Shown: positions 46,257 to 54,708, numbered from the stretch's first letter. The stretch: DNA of 64,000 bases from Changchengzhania lutea (GCF_006974145.1 NZ_CP039456.1:558001-622000), one strand, 5' to 3'. Numbers and translations are program-made. Notes: generated by a model not told the origin, from the letters alone.

Positions 46257-46919
46257 TTCAACCAAAAAGTCAAAATACGTATCGGGAAACGGCTCCCACC
46301 TTAAAGTAAAATGCCACCATTCTTTCGGGTAATTTCTAAAGCCATGTTTTAACATGACCTTTTGCAAAAGCGCTCTATTGGTTTGTTGTTGTTTTGTAAT
46401 ACTTCTATCATTGACCCAGGACACTTCTCCAAAAAAATCATAGGGGCTTCCCATATCAATAGGAGCTCCGGTATTACCGTCAATAAGTGTTAAATCTACC
46501 GTACTCCCACGACTATGTCCGGATTTGGTAGCAATATAGCCAGCTTTAAACAAATGTCGTTTATCTATATTAGGATAAAATTCTTGCTTATTAACCGTAT
46601 CATTCAAATCTCTTGCCCAAAGCATAAAATGGTTTACGGCCCGCTGTGGTCTATAGCCATCGTAAACTTTTAGACATAGGTTATTATCTTGCAATTCCAA
46701 CTGCACCAATTTTAAGGCCTCAGCAGTTGCCTTTGTTAATATGAGCCGGTTGGCATGGTAGCCTGTTACTTTAGTTCCCAAAAAATTATGAGACGTATTA
46801 TACCGCAGCTCAACATCTAGATCCGGAATTACCTCTTTTACATACACAAAACCATCTGGTAACTGCCCAAAAACACTTAAATAAAATAACCCAATAAAAA
46901 AGGTGATTTTGAATTTCAT
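46254..46919 (-). CDS. D-alanyl-D-alanine dipeptidase (VanX/DdpX-like, M15)
   Basis: A 221-residue exported enzyme (signal MKFKITFFIGLFYLSVFGQ). The M15 zinc-site pattern is SGHSRGSTVDLTLID, with the second catalytic region in PKEWWHFTLRWE. VanX/DdpX enzymes hydrolyse D-Ala-D-Ala. In non-resistant bacteria the usual role is recycling of cell-wall dipeptide, and no vancomycin resistance genes are nearby. The protein length and complete motifs indicate an active enzyme. Confidence 0.92.
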   Translation of the reverse strand: MKFKITFFIGLFYLSVFGQLPDGFVYVKEVIPDLDVELRYNTSHNFLGTKVTGYHANRLILTKATAEALKLVQLELQDNNLCLKVYDGYRPQRAVNHFMLWARDLNDTVNKQEFYPNIDKRHLFKAGYIATKSGHSRGSTVDLTLIDGNTGAPIDMGSPYDFFGEVSWVNDRSITKQQQTNRALLQKVMLKHGFRNYPKEWWHFTLRWEPFPDTYFDFLVE

Positions 46920-46964
46920 ATCCGCTTCTATTTATGCTAATTTAGAAAAATTAAATTTCAGATT

Positions 46965-47324
46965 ATGACATATCCTTGGCATTTGTACCTCATGGCTATT
47001 ATTTATATAGTTGCAGGTATATTTCATTTTATAAAACCACAAATTTATTTACGCATCATGCCACGCTATATACCAAATCATAAACTGCTTGTTTATGCCA
47101 GTGGTATTTTTGAAATTTTATTGGGTATTACCATTTGTATTCCGGAACTAAAAAACATAGCGTTATATGCAATCATATTAATGCTTGCTGTTTTTCTGTT
47201 AGTTCATTTTTATATGTTGTCTAGTGAAAAAGCATCTGCTGGCATTCCAAAATGGTTGCTATGGTTGCGCATCCCCACTCAATTTGTGCTCATGTATTGG
47301 GCGTATTCGTATTTGAAATTATAG
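46965..47324 (+). CDS. DoxX-like membrane protein
   Basis: A 119-residue inner-membrane protein with four hydrophobic helices (LYLMAIIYIVAGIFHFI, LLVYASGIFEILLGITI, IALYAIILMLAVFLLVHFY, WLRIPTQFVLMYWAYSY). AIIYIVAGIFHFIKP and ASGIFEILLG match the DoxX/DoxD-like family, which is linked to redox functions but usually uncharacterised. The AlkB gene follows after 7 bp on the same strand. Confidence 0.82.
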   Translation: MTYPWHLYLMAIIYIVAGIFHFIKPQIYLRIMPRYIPNHKLLVYASGIFEILLGITICIPELKNIALYAIILMLAVFLLVHFYMLSSEKASAGIPKWLLWLRIPTQFVLMYWAYSYLKL

Positions 47325-47331
47325 AATTAAC

Positions 47332-47922
47332 ATGCATACGAAACCCGTTAAATTAAATATGAAAGATGCTGATGTGGTATACTATCCTGCATTTTTTAAC
47401 AATTTAAAAGCGATAGACTATTTCAAGACCTTATATAACACTATTAATTGGAAACAAGACCATATTACACTTTTTGGAAAAACACATCTACAACCTAGGC
47501 TTACCGCTTTTTTTGCTGAAAATTTGAATAGCTATTCGTATTCAAATATTGTCATGAAACCAAACCTTTTTACACCAGAATTACTGGAGATTAAAACCAC
47601 TGTTGAGTCACATTTAAAATTAGAATTCACCAGTTGTTTGGCTAATTTATATCGAGATGGCTCTGATAGCAACGGATGGCATGCTGATAATGAAAAGGAA
47701 TTAGGATCACAACCCATAATCGCTTCAGTTTCTTTTGGGGCGGAACGGGTATTTCATTTTAAACATAGACATATTAAAGAAGAAAAAAGAAAATTTGTTT
47801 TAGGGGATGGCAGTTTATTGTTAATGCGTGGAGATACTCAAAAATACTGGTTGCATCAAGTCTCAAAAACCAGAAAAAATATAGGAAAGCGCATTAATTT
47901 AACCTTTAGAATTATTGCATAA
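47332..47922 (+). CDS. Alpha-ketoglutarate-dependent dioxygenase, AlkB family
   Basis: A 196-residue Fe(II)/2-oxoglutarate oxygenase. The iron ligands are seen as GWHADNEKELG (His-x-Asp) and WLHQVSKTRK (His), with the 2-oxoglutarate arginines in GKRINLTFRII. PIIASVSFGAERVFHFKHR is the family strand pair. AlkB enzymes remove alkyl groups from DNA or RNA bases. This compact form resembles the AlkB homologue 2/3 type common in Bacteroidota. A terminator follows at once. Confidence 0.92.
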   Translation: MHTKPVKLNMKDADVVYYPAFFNNLKAIDYFKTLYNTINWKQDHITLFGKTHLQPRLTAFFAENLNSYSYSNIVMKPNLFTPELLEIKTTVESHLKLEFTSCLANLYRDGSDSNGWHADNEKELGSQPIIASVSFGAERVFHFKHRHIKEEKRKFVLGDGSLLLMRGDTQKYWLHQVSKTRKNIGKRINLTFRIIA

Positions 47923-47925
47923 AAA

Positions 47926-47957
47926 AAACCGAGTTCCCTCAAACTCGGTTTCTTTTC
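47926..47957 (+). terminator. Terminator of the AlkB gene
   Basis: AAACCGAGTT pairs with AACTCGGTTT (10 bp, 6-base loop), then CTTTTC. It starts 4 bp after the stop. Confidence 0.85.
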
Positions 47958-48243
47958 AATTTGCTTTATTATTATGATGTAGATTTAGGGTTCCTATAAA
48001 AACAACATAACGCAAATATTAATTAATTAATCCATTGAACTAAAAAGTATGTTATTTAGTACCCTCCAAATATATAAATATTCAAGCTCACTTAACGATT
48101 AAATACATTATAATTCGATGAAATACACTTAATTTTAACACTTATAGATGAAAATAATCAAATCATCGACGAAATGCGCTTTTGCTTTTTTGAATAATTT
48201 TTCATTTTAAATCACAGCTCTTTAAAATTAACAGGGGATTAAT
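47958..48243. other. AT-rich intergenic stretch between two terminators
   Basis: About 290 bp without a supportable gene: the best frame is a 20-codon one at about 48148 with no homology features. It is bounded by the AlkB terminator and the terminator at 48313-48342, so a small RNA is possible but not shown. Confidence 0.35.
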
Positions 48244-48306
48244 AAAAAAATTCTTGAAACCAACTATCCTCGAGGCAGAGCCGTCGGGGGAATTATTTAG
48301 ATTAAA
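48244..48306. repeat. Short copy of the 34-kb repeat element
   Basis: CTTGAAACCAACTA, GAGGCAGAGCCGTCGGGG and GAATTATTTAGATTAAAA follow in the same order as at 34192-34384, but without the internal hairpins. The element lies just before a strong terminator. Confidence 0.55.
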
Positions 48307-48312
48307 AGCAAT

Positions 48313-48342
48313 AAAAAAGCATCCCAATGGGATGCTTTTTTC
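48313..48342. terminator. Terminator hairpin of unknown transcript
   Basis: GCATCCC-AAT-GGGATGC with flanking A and T runs is a strong bidirectional terminator, but no gene ends within 350 bp on the plus strand. Confidence 0.75.
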
Positions 48343-48585
48343 TAACTAACCAACCAAAAATATGAATTACAATTCTAAAGTTTAAAGTAACCACTCAATA
48401 AACTTATAATGTTGAATGTAATTATTATCTATAATGCAATCTCCGTGCCAAACTCATTTAATATACAAAATGTTATTTGCTAAAGCATTAAAAAATAATC
48501 ACGCACAGATATAAATTAAACAAGTCACTCTAGCATTTAAAATATAATTATAGCATATTTGCAACAGGAAACATTAAATACATTT

Positions 48586-49290
48586 ATGAAAAGATTCTTA
48601 TTAATAGCTAGCCTAATTTCTATAGTAGCATGCAATGATAAACCAAAGGACTTAATTGTTAAAGCTAAGATTTATGGCTTAAAAAAAGGCGTCCTTTATT
48701 TAAAAAAGATGGCAGATTCTACGCTTATTACAGTAGATTCTTTAGTGATAAACGGCCAATCTGAGTTTGAGCTAAGTAGCGCTTTAGAATCACCTGAAGT
48801 ATTTTATCTTTATTTAGACAAAAACAGTCTTGAAAAAAATAGTATTCCGTTTTTTGCAGATCAAGGCATTACAGAAATTAATACGACTTTAAAAACCTTC
48901 ACTTTTGATGCTCAAATTAAAGGCTCGGAACAGCAAAAAATTTGGGAAGAATATCAATTGATGCAATCTCGGTTTAATGATAGTAACTTAGAATTAATAA
49001 AAGCCAACTTTGAGGCACAAAAGGAGGGCGATCCCACATCCGCTTCAACTTATGAAAAGCAATTCAACAGTTTATTAAAGCGAAAATATTTGTATACAGT
49101 TAATTTCGCACTAAACCATAAGGATAGCGAGGTCGCTCCTTTTTTAGCTTTAACCGAGATTTATAATGCCCGATTAGATTTATTAGATACCATAAATAAC
49201 TCCATATCTGAAAAAGTGAAACGTTCTAAATATGGTAAAGCATTACAAACCTTTGTGGATGATATTAGAAAAAATGAAGTAGCAAACTAA
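48586..49290 (+). CDS. DUF4369 lipoprotein
   Basis: I start at 48586 (MKRFLLIASLISIVAC, 234 aa); the open frame extends to a TTG nine codons upstream. The lipobox is SIVAC. The N-terminal DUF4369-like domain (LIVKAKIYGLKKGVLYLKKM, about residues 22-115) is typical of Bacteroidota thiol-disulfide proteins, but here no thioredoxin domain or CxxC follows; the rest is helical. It is probably an envelope lipoprotein of unknown function. A MITE-like element is inserted 20 bp after its stop, between the gene and its terminator. Confidence 0.8.
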   Translation: MKRFLLIASLISIVACNDKPKDLIVKAKIYGLKKGVLYLKKMADSTLITVDSLVINGQSEFELSSALESPEVFYLYLDKNSLEKNSIPFFADQGITEINTTLKTFTFDAQIKGSEQQKIWEEYQLMQSRFNDSNLELIKANFEAQKEGDPTSASTYEKQFNSLLKRKYLYTVNFALNHKDSEVAPFLALTEIYNARLDLLDTINNSISEKVKRSKYGKALQTFVDDIRKNEVAN

Positions 49291-49309
49291 TCACTTTTAT
49301 AATTTTATT

Positions 49310-49556
49310 CATTATTGTCCGATTAAAGAATCAAGACCGCTTTGCTGTTAGAACCAAGAACAAAGACTTGATTGTAACTAAACAAAGACTTGATTGTAAC
49401 TAATTGATAAACAGTAATCTTTAAATTCTTACCTTTCTAAAAAATAAAATTTTTCAGTAATCGCAAAAAGCAAGCCCCTCTTTTTTTATAAGCCTTGAAA
49501 ACCCTGTGTTCGCAAAGGTTTTCTTTAAGCTAACTATTTTTAATCGGACAACAATG
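49310..49556. mobile_element. 247-bp MITE-like element with 9-bp target duplication
   Basis: Terminal inverted repeats of 18 bp lie at 49310-49327 and 49539-49556 (17 of 18 bases identical; both carry TTGTCCGATTAAA). They are flanked on both sides by the same 9 bases AATTTTATT (49301-49309 and 49557-49565), the mark of transposition. No transposase frame exists inside. A 22-bp unit is repeated twice in tandem at 49359-49402. The element separates the DUF4369 gene from its terminator. Confidence 0.8.
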
Positions 49557-49570
49557 AATTTTATTAAACA

Positions 49571-49606
49571 AAAAACCTTTCGTAACGAAAGGTTTTTTGT
49601 TTTTTA
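49571..49606. terminator. Bidirectional terminator between DUF4369 and tRNA-Thr
   Basis: AAAAACCTTTCG pairs with CGAAAGGTTTTT (12 bp, 3-base loop), with T runs both ways. It serves the lipoprotein gene and the convergent tRNA. Confidence 0.85.
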
Positions 49607-49623
49607 TTGTCTAAAAATTAGAG

Positions 49624-49697
49624 AGCCGATGGAGGGACTCGAACCCACGACCTGCTGATTACAAATCAGCTGCTCTAGCCAGCTGAGCTACATCGGC
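49624..49697 (-). tRNA. tRNA-Thr (anticodon TGT)
   Basis: The minus strand folds as a complete cloverleaf. The acceptor pairs GCCGATG with CATCGGC, the D arm is GCTCAGCTGGCTAGAGC, and the anticodon stem CTGAT/ATCAG holds loop TTTGTAA with anticodon TGT. The T arm is GTGGGTTCGAGTCCC-like with TTCGAGTC. 74 bases; the CCA end is not encoded. Confidence 0.95.
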
Positions 49698-49751
49698 GTA
49701 TTTTAACGGAGGCAAATATAATATTTACTTTAGAAATCCGCTAAAAAAAAT

Positions 49752-50021
49752 TTAATCTAATTTATTGATTTTATCAATTAGCACACGACCTTTAGTCTCC
49801 AGCTCATTGTTGATAGATTTAAAATGTGCCTTAGGGTTCTCAACATTCTTAGCATTAACTTTCACTATTAATTCATCAAAAGTTTCAATAGCCTCATCTA
49901 TAATAGCTTCACTTTTTTTAGTGTCTTTATCTGTGTTGGCATATTCCCACACATATACTGCTTCAATAATATCACCTAAAACATAATTTATGTCTTTTTT
50001 AAGGTCTCTAACATTTGCCAT
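49752..50021 (-). CDS. Hypothetical 89-residue helical protein
   Basis: I do not recognise this family with confidence. The 89-residue product is acidic-basic balanced and almost fully helical (VRDLKKDINYVLGDIIEAVYVW; KSEAIIDEAIETFDELIVKVNA), with no signal or membrane segment. Codon use fits neighbouring genes, and it is preceded by an AT-rich leader. Hairpin element B lies between it and manA. It looks like a real small cytoplasmic gene. Confidence 0.75.
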   Translation of the reverse strand: MANVRDLKKDINYVLGDIIEAVYVWEYANTDKDTKKSEAIIDEAIETFDELIVKVNAKNVENPKAHFKSINNELETKGRVLIDKINKLD

Positions 50022-50095
50022 AATTTCAATTTTAATTTAACTGCAAAAATAAGCAATTAAATCAAATAATAAGGAGTCACATTAATTAAGAATAT

Positions 50096-50256
50096 GAAGT
50101 GGTTTAAACTTTTTTGATTGAAGCGAAAAATAGCTATTTTTTATTCATTTTAAAGACTTTTTTGCACTTCATAGCAGGGCTACGAAGTAATAAAAAGGCG
50201 AAAAAGGGATGAAAAGGAGCCTTTTGCAGCCAATTGAAAAGAGTTTAAACCACTTC
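50096..50256. repeat. 161-bp hairpin element, copy B (GTTTAAAC-armed family)
   Basis: Arms GAAGTGGTTTAAACT (50096-50110) and its exact complement at 50242-50256 form a 15-bp inverted repeat extending imperfectly inward. The centre reads CTTCATAGC-AGG-GCTACGAAG (about 50168-50188), a 9-bp stem with one A-C mismatch. The copy at 12800-12971 has the same core (CATAGCAGnGCTACG) but a different outer stem. It lies 46 bp beyond the manA stop, like copy A beyond the decarboxylase stop. Confidence 0.75.
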
Positions 50257-50302
50257 TATATTTTTATTTTTAGAACCGTAACGCTCTGGTTTTAAAACTA
50301 TT

Positions 50303-51274
50303 CTACACATAAACCTCTAGTAGTGTAGCGTTCTCAGTACCAATTTCAAATTGCGAAATTGAAGCTGGGAGTAATACGGTCTCGCCTTTCGATAGAGATA
50401 CTGAAACTGTATTAGCTGTAATGGTTGCACTGCCTTCTACGCAGATATAAATAAGAAAAGTATCTCGGCTATTTATTTTTTTTGCGGTTTCATTAAGTTT
50501 TAAATAACTGGTTGTAAAATAAGGACAGCTCACCATTTGGTTACTTTTGTTTTGCTCTTTCTCATAGCTTACACGAAAATCATCTTTCATATCAAAATCT
50601 ATCGCATCAATCGCTAAATCATTATGTAGTTCCCGTTCATTGCCATCATCATCAACGCGATCCCAATCATAAACGCGATACGTAACATCACTGGTTTGTT
50701 GAATTTCTGCCAACATCACACCAGCACCAATGGCATGTACCCTACCCACTTCAATAAAATAAGTATCACCAGTTTTTACTTTATCAAAGTTTAAAATTTT
50801 GGTAAGTGACTTATTATTTAAATGTTCCAAATAACTTTCTGGAGTCACTTTTTGATTAAACCCTACAATTAAATTAGCATCTTTGTCTGCCTGCATCACA
50901 TACCACATTTCAGTTTTACCAAACGAATTATGGCGTTCTGCCGCTAATTGGTCGTTAGGATGGAGCTGAATAGACAAATCTTCCTTTGCATCGATAAACT
51001 TTATTAATAACGGAAATTTATTTTTGAAAATGCGGTAGTTCTGATTACCAAGTAGATCCTCTTTGTAGGTGTTTAATAAATCTTTCAAGGACTGCCCTTT
51101 TAATGAGCCATTACTTACAATGGATGTATCACCCTCTACATCACTAATCTCCCAGCTCTCACCAATATTAGGTAGATTACTTGTTTTGTTTAAAAGTGTT
51201 TTTAGTTTTTGTCCTCCCCAAATCTTATCTTTTAAAATGGGTTCAAACTTTATGGGATATAATAGATCGCTCAT
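50303..51274 (-). CDS. manA: Mannose-6-phosphate isomerase, class I
   Basis: ManA interconverts mannose-6-phosphate and fructose-6-phosphate. The 323-residue protein has KPIWGG-like KDKIWGGQKL near the start, the zinc motif SIQLHPNDQLAAERH, and the catalytic region IEVGRVHAIGAGVMLAEIQQTSDVTYRVYDWDR. It ends the idi-queD-manA operon with 2 bp to queD, an unusual metabolic mix. Repeat element B follows its stop. Confidence 0.93.
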   Translation of the reverse strand: MSDLLYPIKFEPILKDKIWGGQKLKTLLNKTSNLPNIGESWEISDVEGDTSIVSNGSLKGQSLKDLLNTYKEDLLGNQNYRIFKNKFPLLIKFIDAKEDLSIQLHPNDQLAAERHNSFGKTEMWYVMQADKDANLIVGFNQKVTPESYLEHLNNKSLTKILNFDKVKTGDTYFIEVGRVHAIGAGVMLAEIQQTSDVTYRVYDWDRVDDDGNERELHNDLAIDAIDFDMKDDFRVSYEKEQNKSNQMVSCPYFTTSYLKLNETAKKINSRDTFLIYICVEGSATITANTVSVSLSKGETVLLPASISQFEIGTENATLLEVYV

Positions 51275-51276
51275 AG

Positions 51277-51687
51277 TTATTTACCTGAATAAGTTACAAA
51301 ATTACGCGGTGTTTCATACAAGGTCACTTCCAAATCCAAATTGGAAGCCAAACGTTTTTTAAGTTTGTTGAAAATAACCACCACAATATTCTCAGCTGTA
51401 GGATTTAAATCTTTAAACTCGGGCACTTCTATATTTAAATTTTTATGATCAAAGGCATCTTCGACTTCCACCTTGATCATATCCTTTAAATCTTTAATGT
51501 CTATAACATAACCCGTTTCAGTATCAATATCACCAGTAACACTGACAATAAGTTCGTAGTTGTGCCCGTGAAAATTTGGGTTATTGCATTTTCCAAAAAT
51601 CAAATCGTTCTTCTCATCAGTCCAATCTTTTCGATATAACCGATGCGCCGCGTTAAAATGTGCTTTTCTACTAACCGTTACTTTCAT
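51277..51687 (-). CDS. queD: 6-carboxytetrahydropterin synthase (QueD family)
   Basis: A 136-residue member of the PTPS/QueD family that converts dihydroneopterin triphosphate in queuosine or pterin synthesis. Zinc histidines are in FNAAHRLYR and NFHGHNYELIVS, and the catalytic cysteine in GKCNNPN. Family members in Bacteroidota may make pterins or queuosine precursor; queC/E/F are not nearby. It overlaps idi by 17 bp. Confidence 0.92.
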   Translation of the reverse strand: MKVTVSRKAHFNAAHRLYRKDWTDEKNDLIFGKCNNPNFHGHNYELIVSVTGDIDTETGYVIDIKDLKDMIKVEVEDAFDHKNLNIEVPEFKDLNPTAENIVVVIFNKLKKRLASNLDLEVTLYETPRNFVTYSGK

Positions 51688-52210
51688 TCTGAGCTATATT
51701 TATATGTTTGTAGAATTTATTGAAAATGACTTTAAACCAAGCGGTATAAGCTTCTGGATGTAAAGACATATCCACTTTTACAGCTTCTAAAGGCATCCAT
51801 TTCCAATTGGCAACTTCCAACGGATTTACTGTTGGCTCGTCGTTATAAGTTCCTAATAAAACATGATCGTATTCATGCTCGGTTAGCCCATTATCAAACG
51901 GTGCTTTATAAATAAAGGATATAGATTCTTGCAGTTCTGCCACAAATCCCATTTCTTCTTGCAAGCGTCGTTTTCCGGCTTCAATATTGCTTTCACCATC
52001 ACGCTGATGGCTGCAACAGGTATTTGTCCAAAGACTCGGAGAATGGTATTTACTATGCGCACGCTGCTGAAGCATCAACTCGTTGTTATCATTAAAAATA
52101 AAAACTGAAAAGGCACGGTGCAATACCGCTTTTTCATGAGCTTCCAATTTGGGCATGAGTCCTATTTGCTCATCATTTTCATTGACAAGGATTACTTTTT
52201 CTTCTTTCAT
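51671..52210 (-). CDS. idi: Isopentenyl-diphosphate delta-isomerase, type I
   Basis: The 179-residue enzyme interconverts IPP and DMAPP for isoprenoid synthesis. The Nudix-fold motifs are HRAFSVFIFNDNNELMLQQRA, LWTNTCCSHQRDGES (catalytic Cys-His) and ANWKWMPLEAVK. TNTCCSHP-type and EYDHVLLG stretches match type I. It starts the three-gene operon; a -7 box lies 7 bp before its ATG. Confidence 0.95.
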   Translation of the reverse strand: MKEEKVILVNENDEQIGLMPKLEAHEKAVLHRAFSVFIFNDNNELMLQQRAHSKYHSPSLWTNTCCSHQRDGESNIEAGKRRLQEEMGFVAELQESISFIYKAPFDNGLTEHEYDHVLLGTYNDEPTVNPLEVANWKWMPLEAVKVDMSLHPEAYTAWFKVIFNKFYKHINIAQNESNG

Positions 52211-52217
52211 ATTAAAA

Positions 52218-52225
52218 CAAAAATA
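52218..52225 (-). promoter_or_regulatory. -7 box of the idi-queD-manA operon
   Basis: The minus strand reads TATTTTTG, a full match, only 7 bp before the idi ATG, so the leader would be very short. Confidence 0.45.
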
Positions 52226-52308
52226 CCAAGTAAAATTTAAAAAACGGGTCTGTATCCAAAAAATTAAAAACGCCTATATCTGTATAACATAATTGGTGTT
52301 ATAAATAT

Positions 52309-52316
52309 TATCTTTG
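52309..52316 (+). promoter_or_regulatory. -7 box of prfC
   Basis: TATCTTTG, a perfect -7 match, 22 bp before the prfC ATG; a TTG lies only 13 bp upstream. Confidence 0.5.
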
Positions 52317-52338
52317 CAACCCATTTGCACAAATATTT

Positions 52339-53928
52339 ATGAGTTTTTTAAAGGAAATACAACGTAGAAGAACATTCGGAATTATATCACATCCAGATGC
52401 AGGTAAAACCACTTTAACGGAGAAATTATTGTTATTTGGTGGCGCTATTCAAGAAGCAGGTGCCGTAAAAAGTAACAAAATTAAAAAAGGTGCTACCAGT
52501 GACTTTATGGAAATTGAGCGCCAACGTGGTATTTCGGTAGCAACGTCTGTTTTAGCTTTTGAATATAATGGTATAAAAATTAATATTTTAGATACTCCTG
52601 GGCATAAGGATTTTGCTGAAGACACCTTTAGAACCCTTACCGCTGTAGATAGTGTGATTGTGGTTATAGATGTCGCAAAAGGTGTTGAAGAGCAAACTGA
52701 AAAACTTGTGGAAGTTTGTCGCATGCGTAACATCCCTATGATTGTATTCATTAACAAAATGGATAGAGAAGGAAAAGACGCCTTCGATTTGTTAGATGAA
52801 ATTGAACAAAAATTGGGGTTAAAAGTAGTGCCATTAAGTTTTCCTATTGGGATGGGTTACGACTTTAAGGGTATTTATAATTTATGGGAGAAGAATGTAA
52901 ATCTCTTTAGTGGTGATAGCCGAAAGGATATAGAAGAAACGATTGAGGTTTCCGATTTGTCTTCTCCAAAGTTGGACGAACTAGTTGGTGAAAAAGCAGC
53001 TGATACTTTGCGAGAAGAAATTGAACTCGTTACTGGTATCTATCCGAAATTTGATAAGGAAGCGTATTTAAGTGGCTCACAACAACCGGTATTTTTCGGT
53101 TCGGCCTTGAATAATTTTGGGGTTAGGGAATTGTTGGATTGTTTTGTAGACATAGCACCTAAACCTCGACCTAAGCAAAGTGAAGAACGTTTAGTGAAGC
53201 CCGATGAAAATAAATTTAGTGGTTTTGTGTTTAAAATTCATGCCAATATGGATCCGAATCATCGGGATCGATTGGCCTTTATTAAAATTGTATCTGGGAT
53301 CTTTGAAAGAAACAAGCCCTATCTCCACGTGAGACATAATAAAAAACTAAAGTTTTCGAGTCCTAATGCTTTTTTTGCAGAAAAAAAAGAAATTGTCGAC
53401 ACCTCTTACCCAGGTGATATTGTAGGCCTACATGATACCGGAAATTTCAAAATTGGAGATACACTTACTGAAGGTGAAATTATTAATTACAAGGGAGTTC
53501 CTAGTTTTTCACCAGAACATTTTAGATATATAAACAATGCCGATCCTTTAAAATCAAAGCAATTGTTTAAAGGTATTGATCAATTAATGGACGAAGGCGT
53601 CGCTCAATTATTCACCTTAGAATTAAATGGAAGAAAAGTAATAGGTACGGTGGGAGCTTTACAGTACGAGGTCATCCAATACCGATTGGAACATGAATAT
53701 GGTGCTAAGTGTACCTATGAAAATTTGAATGTTTTTAAAGCCTGTTGGGTAGATCCGAAGGGGTCAAAGACCGATGAGTATAAAGAATTTGTAAGAGTAA
53801 AACAACGATTTTTAGCTAAGGATAAACAAAACCAATTAGTATTTTTAGCTGATTCTCCTTTTTCATTACAAATGACCCAACAGAAATATCCAAATATTAA
53901 ATTCCATTTTACTTCAGAATTCGATTAA
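52339..53928 (+). CDS. prfC: Peptide chain release factor 3
   Basis: RF3 is a translational GTPase that recycles RF1/RF2 after termination. The 529-residue protein has G1 ([14 protein letters not shown]), switch I ([14 protein letters not shown]), G3 ([12 protein letters not shown]), G4 ([12 protein letters not shown]) and the RF3-type domains II and III ([16 protein letters not shown]). Length and motif order match the family. Confidence 0.96.
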   Translation: MSFLKEIQRRRTFGIISHPDAGKTTLTEKLLLFGGAIQEAGAVKSNKIKKGATSDFMEIERQRGISVATSVLAFEYNGIKINILDTPGHKDFAEDTFRTLTAVDSVIVVIDVAKGVEEQTEKLVEVCRMRNIPMIVFINKMDREGKDAFDLLDEIEQKLGLKVVPLSFPIGMGYDFKGIYNLWEKNVNLFSGDSRKDIEETIEVSDLSSPKLDELVGEKAADTLREEIELVTGIYPKFDKEAYLSGSQQPVFFGSALNNFGVRELLDCFVDIAPKPRPKQSEERLVKPDENKFSGFVFKIHANMDPNHRDRLAFIKIVSGIFERNKPYLHVRHNKKLKFSSPNAFFAEKKEIVDTSYPGDIVGLHDTGNFKIGDTLTEGEIINYKGVPSFSPEHFRYINNADPLKSKQLFKGIDQLMDEGVAQLFTLELNGRKVIGTVGALQYEVIQYRLEHEYGAKCTYENLNVFKACWVDPKGSKTDEYKEFVRVKQRFLAKDKQNQLVFLADSPFSLQMTQQKYPNIKFHFTSEFD

Positions 53929-54005
53929 TTAGATGCTGTTCGTCGATGTTTATTGTACGCGTCATCCAATTATCGTTTTTATTTAAACTTTAAACAAATA
54001 AATTA

Positions 54006-54025
54006 TAACTACAACGTTGTAGTTA
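54006..54025. promoter_or_regulatory. 20-bp perfect palindrome upstream of the small Fe-S protein
   Basis: TAACTACAAC followed directly by its complement GTTGTAGTTA, 45 bp before the ATG at 54070. The ACTACA..TGTAGT core resembles operators of dimeric repressors such as BlaI/CopY or TetR type. The regulator is unknown and no regulator gene is adjacent. Confidence 0.5.
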
Positions 54026-54069
54026 GTTACATTTATTGCATAATCATAATCCCAAATAATGATTAACCT

Positions 54070-54303
54070 ATGGAAACAAAAGCCAACGTTTACAGTAACG
54101 AGGAGATTACGGTCACATTTGAACCTCGTATATGCATACATGCAGAAAAATGTGCTAGTGAATTATCAGAGGTCTTTAGACTGTCTATAATTCCTTGGAT
54201 TGATTTGGATGCCACCGAAACCAACAAGATTGTTAAACAAATTAATCGTTGTCCTTCTGGTGCTTTAAAGTATAAGCGTCATGAGAAAAAACAAGCTTCA
54301 TAA
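54070..54303 (+). CDS. (4Fe-4S) mono-cluster protein YjdI-like
   Basis: A 77-residue protein of the Fer4_19/YjdI type, with cysteines in RICIHAEKCASEL and RCPSGALKY. This is a small redox-type protein of unknown function, sometimes found with N-acetyltransferase or CDGSH genes. It has a palindromic site in its leader and a perfect terminator behind it. Confidence 0.85.
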   Translation: METKANVYSNEEITVTFEPRICIHAEKCASELSEVFRLSIIPWIDLDATETNKIVKQINRCPSGALKYKRHEKKQAS

Positions 54304-54330
54304 TTCATATTCAATTAAGTGTTGATTAGA

Positions 54331-54368
54331 AAAAAAGCCCTATGAATTTAAATTCATAGGGCTTTTTT
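54331..54368. terminator. Bidirectional terminator
   Basis: GCCCTATGAATTT and its complement, flanked by A6 and T6, form a perfect 38-bp palindrome between the convergent Fe-S and DUF3467 genes. Confidence 0.9.
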
Positions 54369-54372
54369 AATG

Positions 54373-54690
54373 TTATGCTTGACCAGTTGGCCCAAAGTTT
54401 AGAGGTATTGGTGGCTGCTCATAATCTTTAATTTCACCATGCGCATTTTCAAATCTATTTATATTCTCACCCAGCGCTTTTAACAAACGTTTAGCGTGCT
54501 GAGGCGTTAATATAATTCTTGATTTTACCTTGCTTTTTGGAATCCCTGGCATAATACTCACAAAATCCACTACAAACTCAGAGACTGAATGATTGATTAT
54601 TGCTAGGTTAGAATAAATACCTTCTGCTACAGCTTCATCCAATTCAATATTAATTTGTCCTTGTTTGGGTTGCTCTTTTTCGTTTGCCAT
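54373..54690 (-). CDS. DUF3467 domain protein
   Basis: A 105-residue protein. The core GIYSNLAIINHSVSEFVVDFVSIMPG followed by ILTPQHAKRLLKALGENI is the DUF3467 signature. It is cytoplasmic, common in Bacteroidota and of unknown function. It lies downstream of rpoC on the same strand, but a terminator separates them. Confidence 0.9.
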   Translation of the reverse strand: MANEKEQPKQGQINIELDEAVAEGIYSNLAIINHSVSEFVVDFVSIMPGIPKSKVKSRIILTPQHAKRLLKALGENINRFENAHGEIKDYEQPPIPLNFGPTGQA

Positions 54691-54708
54691 AATTTTAATT
54701 TTAAATAT

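Noticed and set aside
46254-46919. Vancomycin resistance gene vanX
   Set aside because: No vanH, vanA or regulatory genes are nearby; a housekeeping D-Ala-D-Ala dipeptidase is the simpler reading.
48148-48210. 20-codon open frame in the 48-kb intergenic region
   Set aside because: Too short, no signal or motif, and no promoter directly before it.
49359-49402. CRISPR-like direct repeat
   Set aside because: Only two adjacent 22-bp copies with no spacer, lying inside the MITE. This is a simple tandem duplication.
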